The translations under genes and the position numbers were made by a program. 64,000 bases of DNA from Methanosarcina sp. ERenArc_MAG2 (GTDB lineage Archaea > Halobacteriota > Methanosarcinia > Methanosarcinales > Methanosarcinaceae). Below the pieces are notes generated by a model that was given only the letters and a program-made list of their open reading frames with translations, did not search any database and was not told the DNA's origin. Location: contig JAMXHR010000010.1 in assembly GCA_023955635.1 (NCBI GenBank), positions 744,001 through 808,000 of the forward strand, in the 5' to 3' direction. Shown here piece by piece: positions 56,485 to 64,000 of this stretch. The first letter of the stretch is position 1; each line of letters begins with the position of its first letter.

Positions 56485-57190
56485 TATCTGTATTCTTATA
56501 TTTTCCTCTCCGCGGCTTTTGATATGGGCGGTATAACCATATTCTTTAACCAGTTGTCTGATGTCAGGAAAATCATATCCTTTATCCATACAGATATTCT
56601 GAATTCCCTCATCCGGAGAAGGTCTTTCAAAAAGAATGGCATCTAAAGTTTCTTTTACAAGCTTTTTATCGTGACGATTTGCTCCATCAACAGTTACCGA
56701 AAGTGGTATACCTTTCCCATCTGTTAAAATACTCCTTTTTGTACCTTTTTTGCCACGATCAGTTGGATTCGCTCCGGTACCAGGTCCACCTAATGGTGCT
56801 TTTGTCATAGAACCGTCAATTGCTTGCCATTCCCACTCTAATCCTTTTTGATGATCATACTCCAGTAGACCAGCTATCCACATATTCTCAAAGAATCCTG
56901 AGCTTCTCCATTCCTGAAATCGATCATGGACAGTGCTTGGAGCTCCATAAAATCGTGGCAGAGATTTCCATTGGCAACCAGTCCGAAGGAGATAAAAAAT
57001 ACCACTCAGTATTCTCTTATCATCTTTTCGAGGTCTTCCAGGCTTCTTTTTCGGTTTAGGGAGAGGGAATAATGCTTTTATTTGATTCCAAAATCCGTCA
57101 GAAATCTCGTAGTCTTGTACGTTTGTTCGTCTTACCACTAATCAATATTAACCTAAAATCTAGTTATTTTACTTTTCGGATAGGCTCTAA

Positions 57191-57540
57191 GTTAGTAAGT
57201 CAGGACAATTTTTTCCGGGAATTTTCCGAAAAAAGCAAGGGTCTACCTGATAAAATCGCTTTAGAGGAACACTCTCTGAAACCGATTCATATTTAAGCGT
57301 TAGGATTAATACCACGCTACAGATTTTCTTATATCTGGCTCGTTTACGGCATAAGAGCAAATAAAAAATGAGCGAGATCAGCACATACTTACCTTATATT
57401 TATACTTACACGGAAAATGTACGCACATCAACCGGGCAAACCCAAAGATACCTTCAGTCTTACAGGCATTACTACTCTAATAGAACTAATCTAATAGAGA
57501 TTCTCACGTATACATGTTAATTTCACAAAGAGGAAATCCG
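57191..57540. other. argH: argH upstream region
   Basis: About 350 bp without a gene; TATA-like DNA around 57390-57410 and 57480-57500. Confidence 0.4.
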
Positions 57541-59016
57541 ATGAGCAATATTTTACGCAGAGGAAGGCTGAAAGCCGCTCAGGACGAGGAAATTTTACGT
57601 TACACCTCTTCAATGGAGGCTGACAGATGGATTTTTGATGCTGACATAGCAGTGGATCTTGCTCACACATTAATGTTAGAAGAGCAGGACATTATAAATG
57701 AGGAGGACTGCAGCAAAATCCTTAGCGGACTTTTGAAAATCAGGGAAGAGGGAATGGAAAAGCTCGATTTCAGCTACGAAGACATTCATATCTCCCTTGA
57801 ATCCAGGCTTATCGATATGGTTGGAGAAGATGTCGGAGGCAGGATGCACTCGGGACGTTCAAGAAACGACGAGGTTGCAACCTGCATCAGGCTCGTCCTT
57901 AGAGAGGAACTGACCGGGCTGCTTGAAGAAATATTCGAGCTCAGGCAAATTTTTCTCTCCCTTGCAGAAAAACATACCGAAACTCTTATGCCGGGTTTTA
58001 CTCACCTGCAGCATGCCCAGCCGACAACCCTTGCCCATCACCTGTGTGCCCACGAAGCTGCCCTCGGCAGAGACTTTGACCGGGTTCAGGACGCTTATTC
58101 CAGGGTAAACCTCTGCCCTCTTGGCGCTGCTGCTTTTGCTTCCACCGGTTTTAACCTCGACAGGAAAAGGACTCAAGAACTTCTGGGCTTTGCAGGCCTA
58201 CTGGAAAACTCGATGGACGCAGTCAGCAGCAGGGATTTCCTTATTGAGTGCGCCTCAGTATTTACAAACCTCATGATAAACCTGAGCAGGATGGCCGAAG
58301 AACTTGTGGTCTGGTCTTCATCCGAATTCGATTTTATCGAACTTGATGATAGGTACGCCTCTACCTCCTCGATCATGCCGCAGAAGAAAAACCCTGACAC
58401 TGCCGAACTCCTGCGCGGAAAAACAGGAGTAGCCGTTGGAGCACTTATGTCTCTTGTTACGATCTGCAAGGGCCTGCCCCTGAGTTATAACCGGGACTTG
58501 CAGGAAGCGACTCCAAATATCTGGCGCTCTGTAGAAACTGTCAGGGCTTCAGTAAGGGTCATGGGAGGTATGGTAAGGACAATGAAAATCCATCCTGAAG
58601 TGCTTGCTGCCCAGTCAGTTGCCGGTTTTACAACAGCTACCGAACTTGCGGACACCTTTGTCCGAGAAACCGGAATCCCCTTCAGGACTGCCCATCAGAT
58701 CGTTGGGATGCTTGCAAGGGAAAGGGGAAAACCTGCCATGGAAAAGATCGACTCCGTGGCCGAAATTGTTCTGGGCGAATCTCTTTCAAGCAGGGGGCTG
58801 ACAGAAAAGATGGTTACGGAAGCCCTTAATCCGGTTTCGAACATAAAGAGAAGAAAAATTACTGGCGGACCCGCCCCTGAGGAAATGCGGCATTACCTCT
58901 CAAAAAGGCAGACTGATCTTGAACTTAATAAGCAGGAAATTGCGACCCTGAAAGACATCACTGATTCGGCTTTTGAAAATTTGCTTGCAGCCGTCAACGA
59001 GTACAGGAAAACTTGA
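57541..59016 (+). CDS. argH: argininosuccinate lyase
   Basis: Last step of arginine synthesis, splitting argininosuccinate into arginine and fumarate. Seen: LRRGRLKAAQDEEILRYTSSMEADRW start, MHSGRSRNDEVAT, GFTHLQHAQPTTLAHHL, the fumarase-family signature STSSIMPQKKNPD with catalytic Ser, and LPLSYNRDLQE. The ATG at 57541 is used (GAGGAAATC upstream), giving 491 residues; a start at 57514 is open but poor. Intact, normal length, on its own transcript. Confidence 0.97.
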   Translation: MSNILRRGRLKAAQDEEILRYTSSMEADRWIFDADIAVDLAHTLMLEEQDIINEEDCSKILSGLLKIREEGMEKLDFSYEDIHISLESRLIDMVGEDVGGRMHSGRSRNDEVATCIRLVLREELTGLLEEIFELRQIFLSLAEKHTETLMPGFTHLQHAQPTTLAHHLCAHEAALGRDFDRVQDAYSRVNLCPLGAAAFASTGFNLDRKRTQELLGFAGLLENSMDAVSSRDFLIECASVFTNLMINLSRMAEELVVWSSSEFDFIELDDRYASTSSIMPQKKNPDTAELLRGKTGVAVGALMSLVTICKGLPLSYNRDLQEATPNIWRSVETVRASVRVMGGMVRTMKIHPEVLAAQSVAGFTTATELADTFVRETGIPFRTAHQIVGMLARERGKPAMEKIDSVAEIVLGESLSSRGLTEKMVTEALNPVSNIKRRKITGGPAPEEMRHYLSKRQTDLELNKQEIATLKDITDSAFENLLAAVNEYRKT

Positions 59017-59172
59017 GGGTTCGGTAAGCACGAAAAAACACATTTAGTTTTAATATTACTTTGACCTCTTAGTATCACACAAAATACCTAGTATCAAATT
59101 AACACCGTATCATACAAAAATACCTATTATCTATGCAGTATTTCAAAAAATTTATCATAAAAGGGATTATTC

Positions 59173-60447
59173 ATGGAATTCAAACAGGGCGATTGGATAC
59201 GTATTGAAAAGAACGGCACTGTCTATGAAGGCAAAGTGATGCCGTCGATGGAAGGATATATTACAATAAAAATGAAAAGCGGTTATAATGCCGGTTTTTC
59301 CACGGATAAAGTCAGGATAACTCTTCTGGAAAACAATGGCGAAATTGCAAACGGAAGCCGGAACGGCTGGAAGGAATGCAAATCGCCAAAAGAGGAAACA
59401 TCAGAACCCGGAAAGAAGCTTCCGAAAGTCGCAATTCTTTCCACAGGCGGAACGATTGCCAGCAAAATCGACTACAGGACAGGTGCAGTCACATCTCAGT
59501 TTACTGCTGACGATATTCTTACCGCTATCCCTGAACTCAAGAAAATAGCGGATTTTAAAGGTAGGGTAATCTCAAGCATCCTTTCGGAAAATATGGATTC
59601 GGAATCCTGGCAAAACCTTGCCCGCGCAGTTATGGAGGAAATAGAAGCAGGAGCTGACGGAGTGATCGTAACCCACGGCACTGACACCATGATGTACACT
59701 GCCGCAGCCCTTTCCTTCATGATTAAAACGCCTGTGCCTATTGTTCTTGTAGGTTCTCAGAGAAGTGCGGACCGTCCCAGCAGCGACAACGCCATGAATG
59801 CGATCTGTGCAGCCCTGGTGGCTATAAGCGACATTGCCGAAGTTTCCGTTGTCATGCACGGCACGACCTCGGACAACTTTTGTGAGATTCACCGCGGAAC
59901 TAAAGTCAGGAAAATGCATACTTCCCGCAGGGACGCTTTCAGGTCCGTCAGCTCCCTTCCAATAGGGGTTGTGGACTATAACACAAGGGAAATAAAAACT
60001 TTCATTGATTATACCCGACGTGGAGAGACATCTCTCAAATTCAAGCCAGGCATGGAAAAGAAATGTGCCCTTGTTAAGTTTACGCCTGGTTCAGATCCCG
60101 AAATCCTTGACTTCTATATCAACGGTGGTTACAGAGGGCTGGTTATCGAAGGTACGGGGCTTGGGCACGTTTCTACTAAATGGATCCCCATGATCCGGAA
60201 AGCTACGGATGCAAAAATGACTGTAATAGTGACATCGCAGTGCCTTAACGGCAGAATCTGCGACCGCGTCTATGATACCGGGCGGGACATGCTGAAAGCT
60301 GGCGCAATCGAAGGGGAAGATACCCTGCCCGAAACCGCACTTGTCAAGATGATGTGGGTTCTCGGCCAGACCGACGAATTCGACAAAGCTGTTGAAATGC
60401 TAAGGGAAGATATTAGTGGGGAGATTACAGAGTCTACGCTTAAGTAA
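59173..60447 (+). CDS. gatD: Glu-tRNA(Gln) amidotransferase subunit D
   Basis: Asparaginase-like subunit that supplies ammonia to GatE for making Gln-tRNA in archaea. Seen: N-terminal beta-barrel domain ([37 protein letters not shown]), then the asparaginase core with nucleophile Thr in [11 protein letters not shown], second Thr-Asp pair in [15 protein letters not shown], and [17 protein letters not shown]. 424 residues, normal. GatE does not follow here; it must lie elsewhere. Confidence 0.96.
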   Translation: MEFKQGDWIRIEKNGTVYEGKVMPSMEGYITIKMKSGYNAGFSTDKVRITLLENNGEIANGSRNGWKECKSPKEETSEPGKKLPKVAILSTGGTIASKIDYRTGAVTSQFTADDILTAIPELKKIADFKGRVISSILSENMDSESWQNLARAVMEEIEAGADGVIVTHGTDTMMYTAAALSFMIKTPVPIVLVGSQRSADRPSSDNAMNAICAALVAISDIAEVSVVMHGTTSDNFCEIHRGTKVRKMHTSRRDAFRSVSSLPIGVVDYNTREIKTFIDYTRRGETSLKFKPGMEKKCALVKFTPGSDPEILDFYINGGYRGLVIEGTGLGHVSTKWIPMIRKATDAKMTVIVTSQCLNGRICDRVYDTGRDMLKAGAIEGEDTLPETALVKMMWVLGQTDEFDKAVEMLREDISGEITESTLK

Positions 60448-60506
60448 AGGAAACAGTAAAAAGAAGGAATCAAAGAATAAATTCTGTAAATCCCTCAAAA
60501 AGGAGA

Positions 60507-60526
60507 ATGAACCCTTAAAGGTTCAT
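60507..60526. terminator. hairpin ATGAACC-CTTAAA-GGTTCAT between gatD and the next gene
   Basis: Seven-base perfect stem between convergent genes; overlaps the stop of the minus-strand gene. Likely ends transcription from one or both sides. Confidence 0.5.
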
Positions 60527-60834
60527 CTATAATTTCCATCTCCCATAGTAATTTTTCCTTTTTCGGTGTCCACCAGGCTTAAATTCCATCTGTTCCCTTC
60601 CTGCAAATACCGGTTTACAAGTTTGTTTCCACTTGCGGACTCATTTTCGTAAACCGGCAGGGGGAGATAGAATGTAAAGTTTTCCAATTCAGAGTCTGCC
60701 TCAAGATTTATATCATATTCATAAATACTTTTAAAATTTGTATTATAAAGCTGCTCTGTGTGATAGTGTAACAGAGCAGCTCCCAGAAAAATAAAAAACA
60801 GGACAGCCACGCTAATTTTCATTAATTTACCCAT
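60523..60834 (-). CDS. small secreted or membrane protein, unknown function
   Basis: 103 residues; one N-terminal hydrophobic segment (ISVAVLFFIFLGAALLHYH) acts as signal or anchor, followed by YEYDINLEADSELENFTFYLPLPVYENESASGNKLVNRYL, a beta-rich outer part. The pattern (soluble part with FYLPLPVYE) looks like the start of a longer Methanosarcina surface-protein family, so the gene may be truncated at its 3' end. Start may be four codons later at 60822. Confidence 0.6.
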   Translation of the reverse strand: MGKLMKISVAVLFFIFLGAALLHYHTEQLYNTNFKSIYEYDINLEADSELENFTFYLPLPVYENESASGNKLVNRYLQEGNRWNLSLVDTEKGKITMGDGNYR

Positions 60835-61038
60835 AAAAGTGCCCTCTTGAATCGAGTAATTTTTCAGATCCTATTTGGCATGATCAGGGTATATTATCAG
60901 CCTCATATTCTATAAAATGTATTCTGGCTTAGAATTTACTTTACTCAATATATTTAAATAACAAAAAGCGTTAAATGTACAATGCTAACAGGTATCATGT
61001 TAGCTGTTATCAGGATGTTCTCTAGGAAGGTGTTGTAG

Positions 61039-61197
61039 ATGTTAGGAATTGATGATCCGCAAATCTGGCTTGCATATCTTGCTTGTATATTAAGTGCACT
61101 CGGGTGCATGGTTTATGGGGCATTGAATTGGAGAGAAGGGGAAGAAGAACAGGCAGTAAAGAGCGGTACTCAGAAACAGGTGATTCAGGATCAGTAA
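61039..61197 (+). CDS. symporter small accessory protein, 52 residues
   Basis: Reads MLGIDDPQIWLAYLACILSALGCMVYGALNWREGEEEQAVKSGTQKQVIQDQ: one transmembrane helix and a charged tail. AGGAAGG precedes the ATG. Proteins starting MLGIDDPQIWLAY sit directly before sodium:solute symporters in archaea and bacteria; here the symporter begins 96 bases downstream, so the two surely act together as in that pairing. Too short for many gene finders. Confidence 0.85.
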   Translation: MLGIDDPQIWLAYLACILSALGCMVYGALNWREGEEEQAVKSGTQKQVIQDQ

Positions 61198-61293
61198 CTG
61201 GGTCCGGGATTTACTCTAAAGAGTTCGCTTCAGTCAAACTTTTTACAATGCCTGAGAAAAAACAGTAGTCGAAACTATTCTGGAGTTATTTTT

Positions 61294-62955
61294 ATGGCAG
61301 TCAGTACTTCACTTCTGATCCTTTTTGTCATTGTTTACTTTGCATGCACTTTCTACGTTGCCCGGCTGGGATATAAGAAAAATTCCCAGACAGATGGTTA
61401 TATGCTTGCAGGCCGACGCGTGCACCCGGCAATTATGGCTCTCTCCTACGGAGCTGCGTTTATCAGTACTTCTGCGATTATAGGATTCGGAGGAGTAGCC
61501 GCTTCCTTAGGAATGGGGCTTCTGTGGCTTGTCTTCATGAACATCTTTTTCGGGATTTTCATTGCTTTCGTGATCTTTGGCCCCGGAACCCGGCGCATGG
61601 GGTTAAACCTCGGAGCCATAACTTATCCTGAATTTATAGGAAAGCGCTTCCAGTCCAGGTTTATTCAGGCTTTTTCCGGACTTCTTGTAGCGGTTTTCAT
61701 GCCTCTTTACGCTGCAAGCGTGATCATAGGGGCGGGTCGGTTTCTTGAGAGCACGCTTGGGATAAACTATAATTTCTCTCTTCTGATCTTTACTGTTATC
61801 ATTGCTTTTTATGTGATTAAAGGTGGTCTCCTATCAGTAATGTACGTAGATGCCATGCAGGCCACTCTTATGCTAATAGGAATGACTATTCTGTTAATAT
61901 ATACCTACAGTAAGCTCGGAGGAGTTGTAGAAGCCCATCAGGCTCTTACTAACATGGCAAACCTTGTTCCTCAGGCTCTTGTTGATCAGGGGCACAGGGG
62001 CTGGACTGCAATGCCAGCTTTTAATTCCCCAATCTGGTGGACAATGATTTCCACAATCATAATGGGAGTAGGAATAGGAGTACTTGCGCAGCCCCAGCTT
62101 GCAGTCAGGTTTATGACTGTAAAAGATGACCGTTCTTTGAGAAGGGCAGTTGCTGTGGGAGGTCCCTTCCTCCTCATGATGGCAGGAGTAGCATATGTTG
62201 TAGGAGCTCTTTCCAATGTGTATTTTTACAGGACAACAGGGATGATCTCCCTTCAGGTCGTTCCGGACGGAAATACTGACCTTATAATGCCTGCATTCCT
62301 GAACCACGCAATGCCTGAGATGTTTGTGGCGCTCTTCATGCTCAGCCTGCTCTCGGCAGCAATGTCTACTGCAGCTGCCCAGTTCCATACCATGGGTACA
62401 GCAATAGGGTACGACTTTTACCAGCAGGGTCTCATGAAAGGCCAGTCAACTGCAACTACAGTCCGCGTTACGCAATTTGGGATTGCTTTTACCATTCTGG
62501 TTTCAGTCATTCTGGCTTACCTGCTTCCTGTAAGTATTATCGCCAGAGCTACTGCCATGTTCATGGGCCTGTGCACAGCTGCTTTCCTGCCCCTCTACAT
62601 TGGAGCTCTGTTCTGGAAACGTACAACAAAAGCCGGAGCAACTGCAAGTCTTGTTGCAGGCTCGATAAGCAGTCTCTTCTGGCTGGTCTTTATCCATGCA
62701 AAAGAAGCAGTGCCTCTCGGGATCTGCCAGGCAATCTTCGGAAAAGCAACTTTACTTGCCGGCACCTGGTCTCTTGTAGACCCAATTCTGGTCGCAACCC
62801 CTCTTTCCTTCCTTGCCCTTATTGTGGTAAGCCTTATGACACCTCAATTCTCGCCAGAGTTCCTGAAGAAGACTTACAGGCGAAGATTTGAAGATGAAGA
62901 GGAAGACGCCTCAGAAAGTGCATCACACAAAGCAACGGATTCTGCAGGCGTTTAA
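61294..62955 (+). CDS. sodium:solute symporter (SSS family)
   Basis: Sodium-driven uptake of a small solute. 553 residues with about 13 hydrophobic segments. Seen: YMLAGRRVHPAIMALSYGAAFISTSAIIGFGGVAASLGMGLLW, ITYPEFIGKRFQSRFIQAF, LAQPQLAVRFMTVKDDRSLRRAV and LSAAMSTAAAQFHTMGTAIGYDF, typical of SSS members. Small accessory protein gene immediately upstream. Substrate cannot be told from sequence; organic acids or amino acids are usual. Acidic C-terminal tail. Confidence 0.93.
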   Translation: MAVSTSLLILFVIVYFACTFYVARLGYKKNSQTDGYMLAGRRVHPAIMALSYGAAFISTSAIIGFGGVAASLGMGLLWLVFMNIFFGIFIAFVIFGPGTRRMGLNLGAITYPEFIGKRFQSRFIQAFSGLLVAVFMPLYAASVIIGAGRFLESTLGINYNFSLLIFTVIIAFYVIKGGLLSVMYVDAMQATLMLIGMTILLIYTYSKLGGVVEAHQALTNMANLVPQALVDQGHRGWTAMPAFNSPIWWTMISTIIMGVGIGVLAQPQLAVRFMTVKDDRSLRRAVAVGGPFLLMMAGVAYVVGALSNVYFYRTTGMISLQVVPDGNTDLIMPAFLNHAMPEMFVALFMLSLLSAAMSTAAAQFHTMGTAIGYDFYQQGLMKGQSTATTVRVTQFGIAFTILVSVILAYLLPVSIIARATAMFMGLCTAAFLPLYIGALFWKRTTKAGATASLVAGSISSLFWLVFIHAKEAVPLGICQAIFGKATLLAGTWSLVDPILVATPLSFLALIVVSLMTPQFSPEFLKKTYRRRFEDEEEDASESASHKATDSAGV

Positions 62956-62961
62956 GCCTGC
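62944..62961 (+). terminator. hairpin GCAGGC-GTTTAA-GCCTGC at the symporter stop
   Basis: Perfect 6-bp stem whose loop contains the stop codon, followed by ACCTTTATTT. Probable terminator. Confidence 0.5.
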
Positions 62962-63086
62962 ACCTTTATTTCCGCGCTTTATTTGTAATTTCTTTTTCCT
63001 TTATTTCCTGCTCTTTTTTCAAATAAAAAGTAGAATGTTTTAGAAGTTTTCAGTTTGAAACTTCAAAATAGGCACTGAAAAGGTTA

Positions 63087-64000
63087 TCAGTTATCTTTTC
63101 GGACAGGCAGTGTCTGCCCTCCATGAGGCATAAGGTGAATCTTTGCATCAGGATTTTTTGAAAGGACTGCAGATAATGCGTCCTCCAGGCTTGCCATTGG
63201 AGTAAAGAATGCAGTTCTTGTTTGTTCGTCCGGGAGCTTTGATACCAGGTAAAGCTTGAATTTTTTTGCAACTTTTGCAACGATCGCAGTCTTGTGTCCC
63301 CCGAACTCAAAACAATGTTTGAAACGCTCGATTGCCTCGTCAGGGCTCCGACATTCCCTATTCCAGCACTCATAGACCTGGTTTCCTATCCCTTCGGCAC
63401 ATTCGGCAACAAGGATGATAGAGCCTCCTTCCTTTACGGCCTGAGTCGCATTGTCAAGAGCCTTGTTTGCCTGGAAAAGGTTGATATCTTTCGGAAAGCC
63501 TCCGCAGGAAACTATTACCGCATCAGCAGGCTCTACAGGTACCTTGTACATAGAATCCACAACCTCTACGCCTTTCCTGTGGGCCTCTATAAAGTCTCCG
63601 GCAACGGCAGCGACTATCTCTTTTTTGCTGTCAAGCACCACATTCAGGATAAAATCAAGGCCGGAAATTTTTGCGGCTTCTTCCATGTCCTGCCTGACAG
63701 GGCCATCGACCCTTCCGGAAACAGCTTTTTCCTCTATCATCATTTTGTGGTTTGTGAGGACAGCCGCCTGAGAACTTACACCAGGAAGTACTGATTTTGC
63801 CCCTCCGCTGTATCCTGCGTAATAATGGAATTCGATGCTTCCCATCCCTATAATAATATCTGCATCCAGAACATCTTCAAATATTTCTATGGGGGTCCCG
63901 CGAGAGGTCACACCAATAAGTCTGCATCTGCCGGTATCGTGCTGAATGCATCGGATCTTTTTGTATATCCCCTCACTGACCAGTTTTTTGGATTCTTCTT
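63087..64000 (-). CDS. larA: LarA-type nickel-dependent racemase, 5' end beyond window
   Basis: Lactate racemase family (DUF2088), which uses a nickel-pincer nucleotide. The frame is open to the window edge, so the N-terminus is missing. Seen: FHYYAGYSGGAKSVLPGVSSQAAVLTNHKM, in which the His, Lys and second His have the same spacing (10 and 16) as His174, Lys184 and His200 of Lactobacillus LarA, and SCGGFPKDINLFQANKALDNATQAVKEGGSIILVAECAEG. Family function is firm; the actual hydroxy acid is not known, since many members are not lactate racemases. Its cofactor would need the LarE encoded at 19476-20273. Confidence 0.88.
   Translation of the reverse strand, partial: EESKKLVSEGIYKKIRCIQHDTGRCRLIGVTSRGTPIEIFEDVLDADIIIGMGSIEFHYYAGYSGGAKSVLPGVSSQAAVLTNHKMMIEEKAVSGRVDGPVRQDMEEAAKISGLDFILNVVLDSKKEIVAAVAGDFIEAHRKGVEVVDSMYKVPVEPADAVIVSCGGFPKDINLFQANKALDNATQAVKEGGSIILVAECAEGIGNQVYECWNRECRSPDEAIERFKHCFEFGGHKTAIVAKVAKKFKLYLVSKLPDEQTRTAFFTPMASLEDALSAVLSKNPDAKIHLMPHGGQTLPVRKDN

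Larger units (their letters stand above)
55172..57138 (-). pseudogene. IS5-family transposase, split by an IS4/IS701-like element
   Basis: First part (57138-56485): NVQDYEISDGFWNQIKALFPLP...RPRKDDKRILSGIFYLLRTGCQWKSLP, catalytic Asp in WQAIDGSMTKAP and in ICMDKGYDFPD. After GEENIRIQ the insertion intervenes. The remainder (55345-55172) reads PCFRARRWVVERIHYWINRFRRLLIRWEKKVENYLAMLQLACAWIIFRAAGLFG, holding the catalytic Glu. Removing the insertion restores one open frame, so the break is recent. Confidence 0.88.
55172..57187 (-). mobile_element. IS5-family element (IS1031-like), interrupted
   Basis: Ends GAGCCTATCCGAAAAGT at both sides; 3-bp duplication TAA at 55169-55171 and 57188-57190, the TNA type seen in the IS1031 group. 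Without the 1139-bp inserted element and its 6-bp duplication it measures 871 bp. Remnants of relatives lie at 15222-15655 and 29537-29603. Confidence 0.9.

Noticed and set aside
62503..62697. Minus-strand frame inside the symporter gene
   Set aside because: Shadow frame; the plus strand encodes a conserved transporter across it.

Overview
The window is archaeal and most probably from a Methanosarcina chromosome. Reasons: archaeal housekeeping genes (Rpo4/RpoF, ribosomal protein L21e, Pus10, TrmY, Trm1, GatD, a HemK2-type methyltransferase, KsgA), an MsvR-like V4R regulator known only from methanogens, secreted right-handed beta-helix/PKD surface proteins of the kind expanded in Methanosarcina, AT-rich intergenic DNA and a heavy load of insertion sequences. 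I cannot name the species from sequence alone.

Layout. 0-8 kb: a carboxylesterase fused to an AHSA1-like leader, a MITE-interrupted IS1-type element, a HAD hydrolase, a small zinc protein, a decayed IS630 transposase and an FAD-dependent oxidoreductase. 8.7-15 kb: mobile DNA (IS1634-type element, half of an IS630 element, an IS66-type remnant carrying a MITE that itself carries an IS1-type element) around a DUF2284 protein. 15.7-20.9 kb: a sulfur and cofactor block (thiE, thiM, fdhD, cysteine desulfurase, larE, divergent MoaD-like protein). 21-30 kb: two beta-helix surface proteins, a decayed hypB, a MarR/TrmB pair and IS/MITE debris. 30-37 kb: the conserved archaeal RNA/translation cluster (hemK2, ksgA, DUF655, rpoF, rpl21e, pus10, trmY, phosphoesterase). 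37-51 kb: an MgtC/DUF4010 membrane protein, two paralogous lipoproteins, trm1, a winged-helix protein, DUF2110, msvR-like, pspA-pspAA, uspA and several small proteins. 51-57 kb: the second IS1634-type copy, the other half of the IS630 element, a truncated beta-helix protein, a methyltransferase, and an IS5 element split by an IS4/IS701-like element. 57.5-64 kb: argH, gatD, a sodium:solute symporter with its small partner protein, and a LarA-type nickel racemase running off the right edge.

How genes fit together. Pus10 makes pseudouridine-54 in tRNA and TrmY methylates it; the two are neighbours. LarE supplies sulfur to the nickel-pincer cofactor that LarA-type enzymes use; both are present. 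The LarE-desulfurase-FdhD run looks like one sulfur-relay operon, and the same 16-bp palindrome that sits in its promoter occurs twice upstream of a winged-helix gene about 29 kb away.

Two points matter most to a user. First, the two IS1634-type copies lie in inverted orientation and each carries one half of the same IS630 transposase on its outer or inner flank, with matching 6-bp target duplications; this implies a 40.6-kb inversion of the segment 10.4-51.0 kb. Second, at least eight otherwise healthy genes are each broken by exactly one missing base, often in a short homopolymer; this looks like sequencing or assembly error rather than gene death. I found no tRNA, rRNA or CRISPR array.
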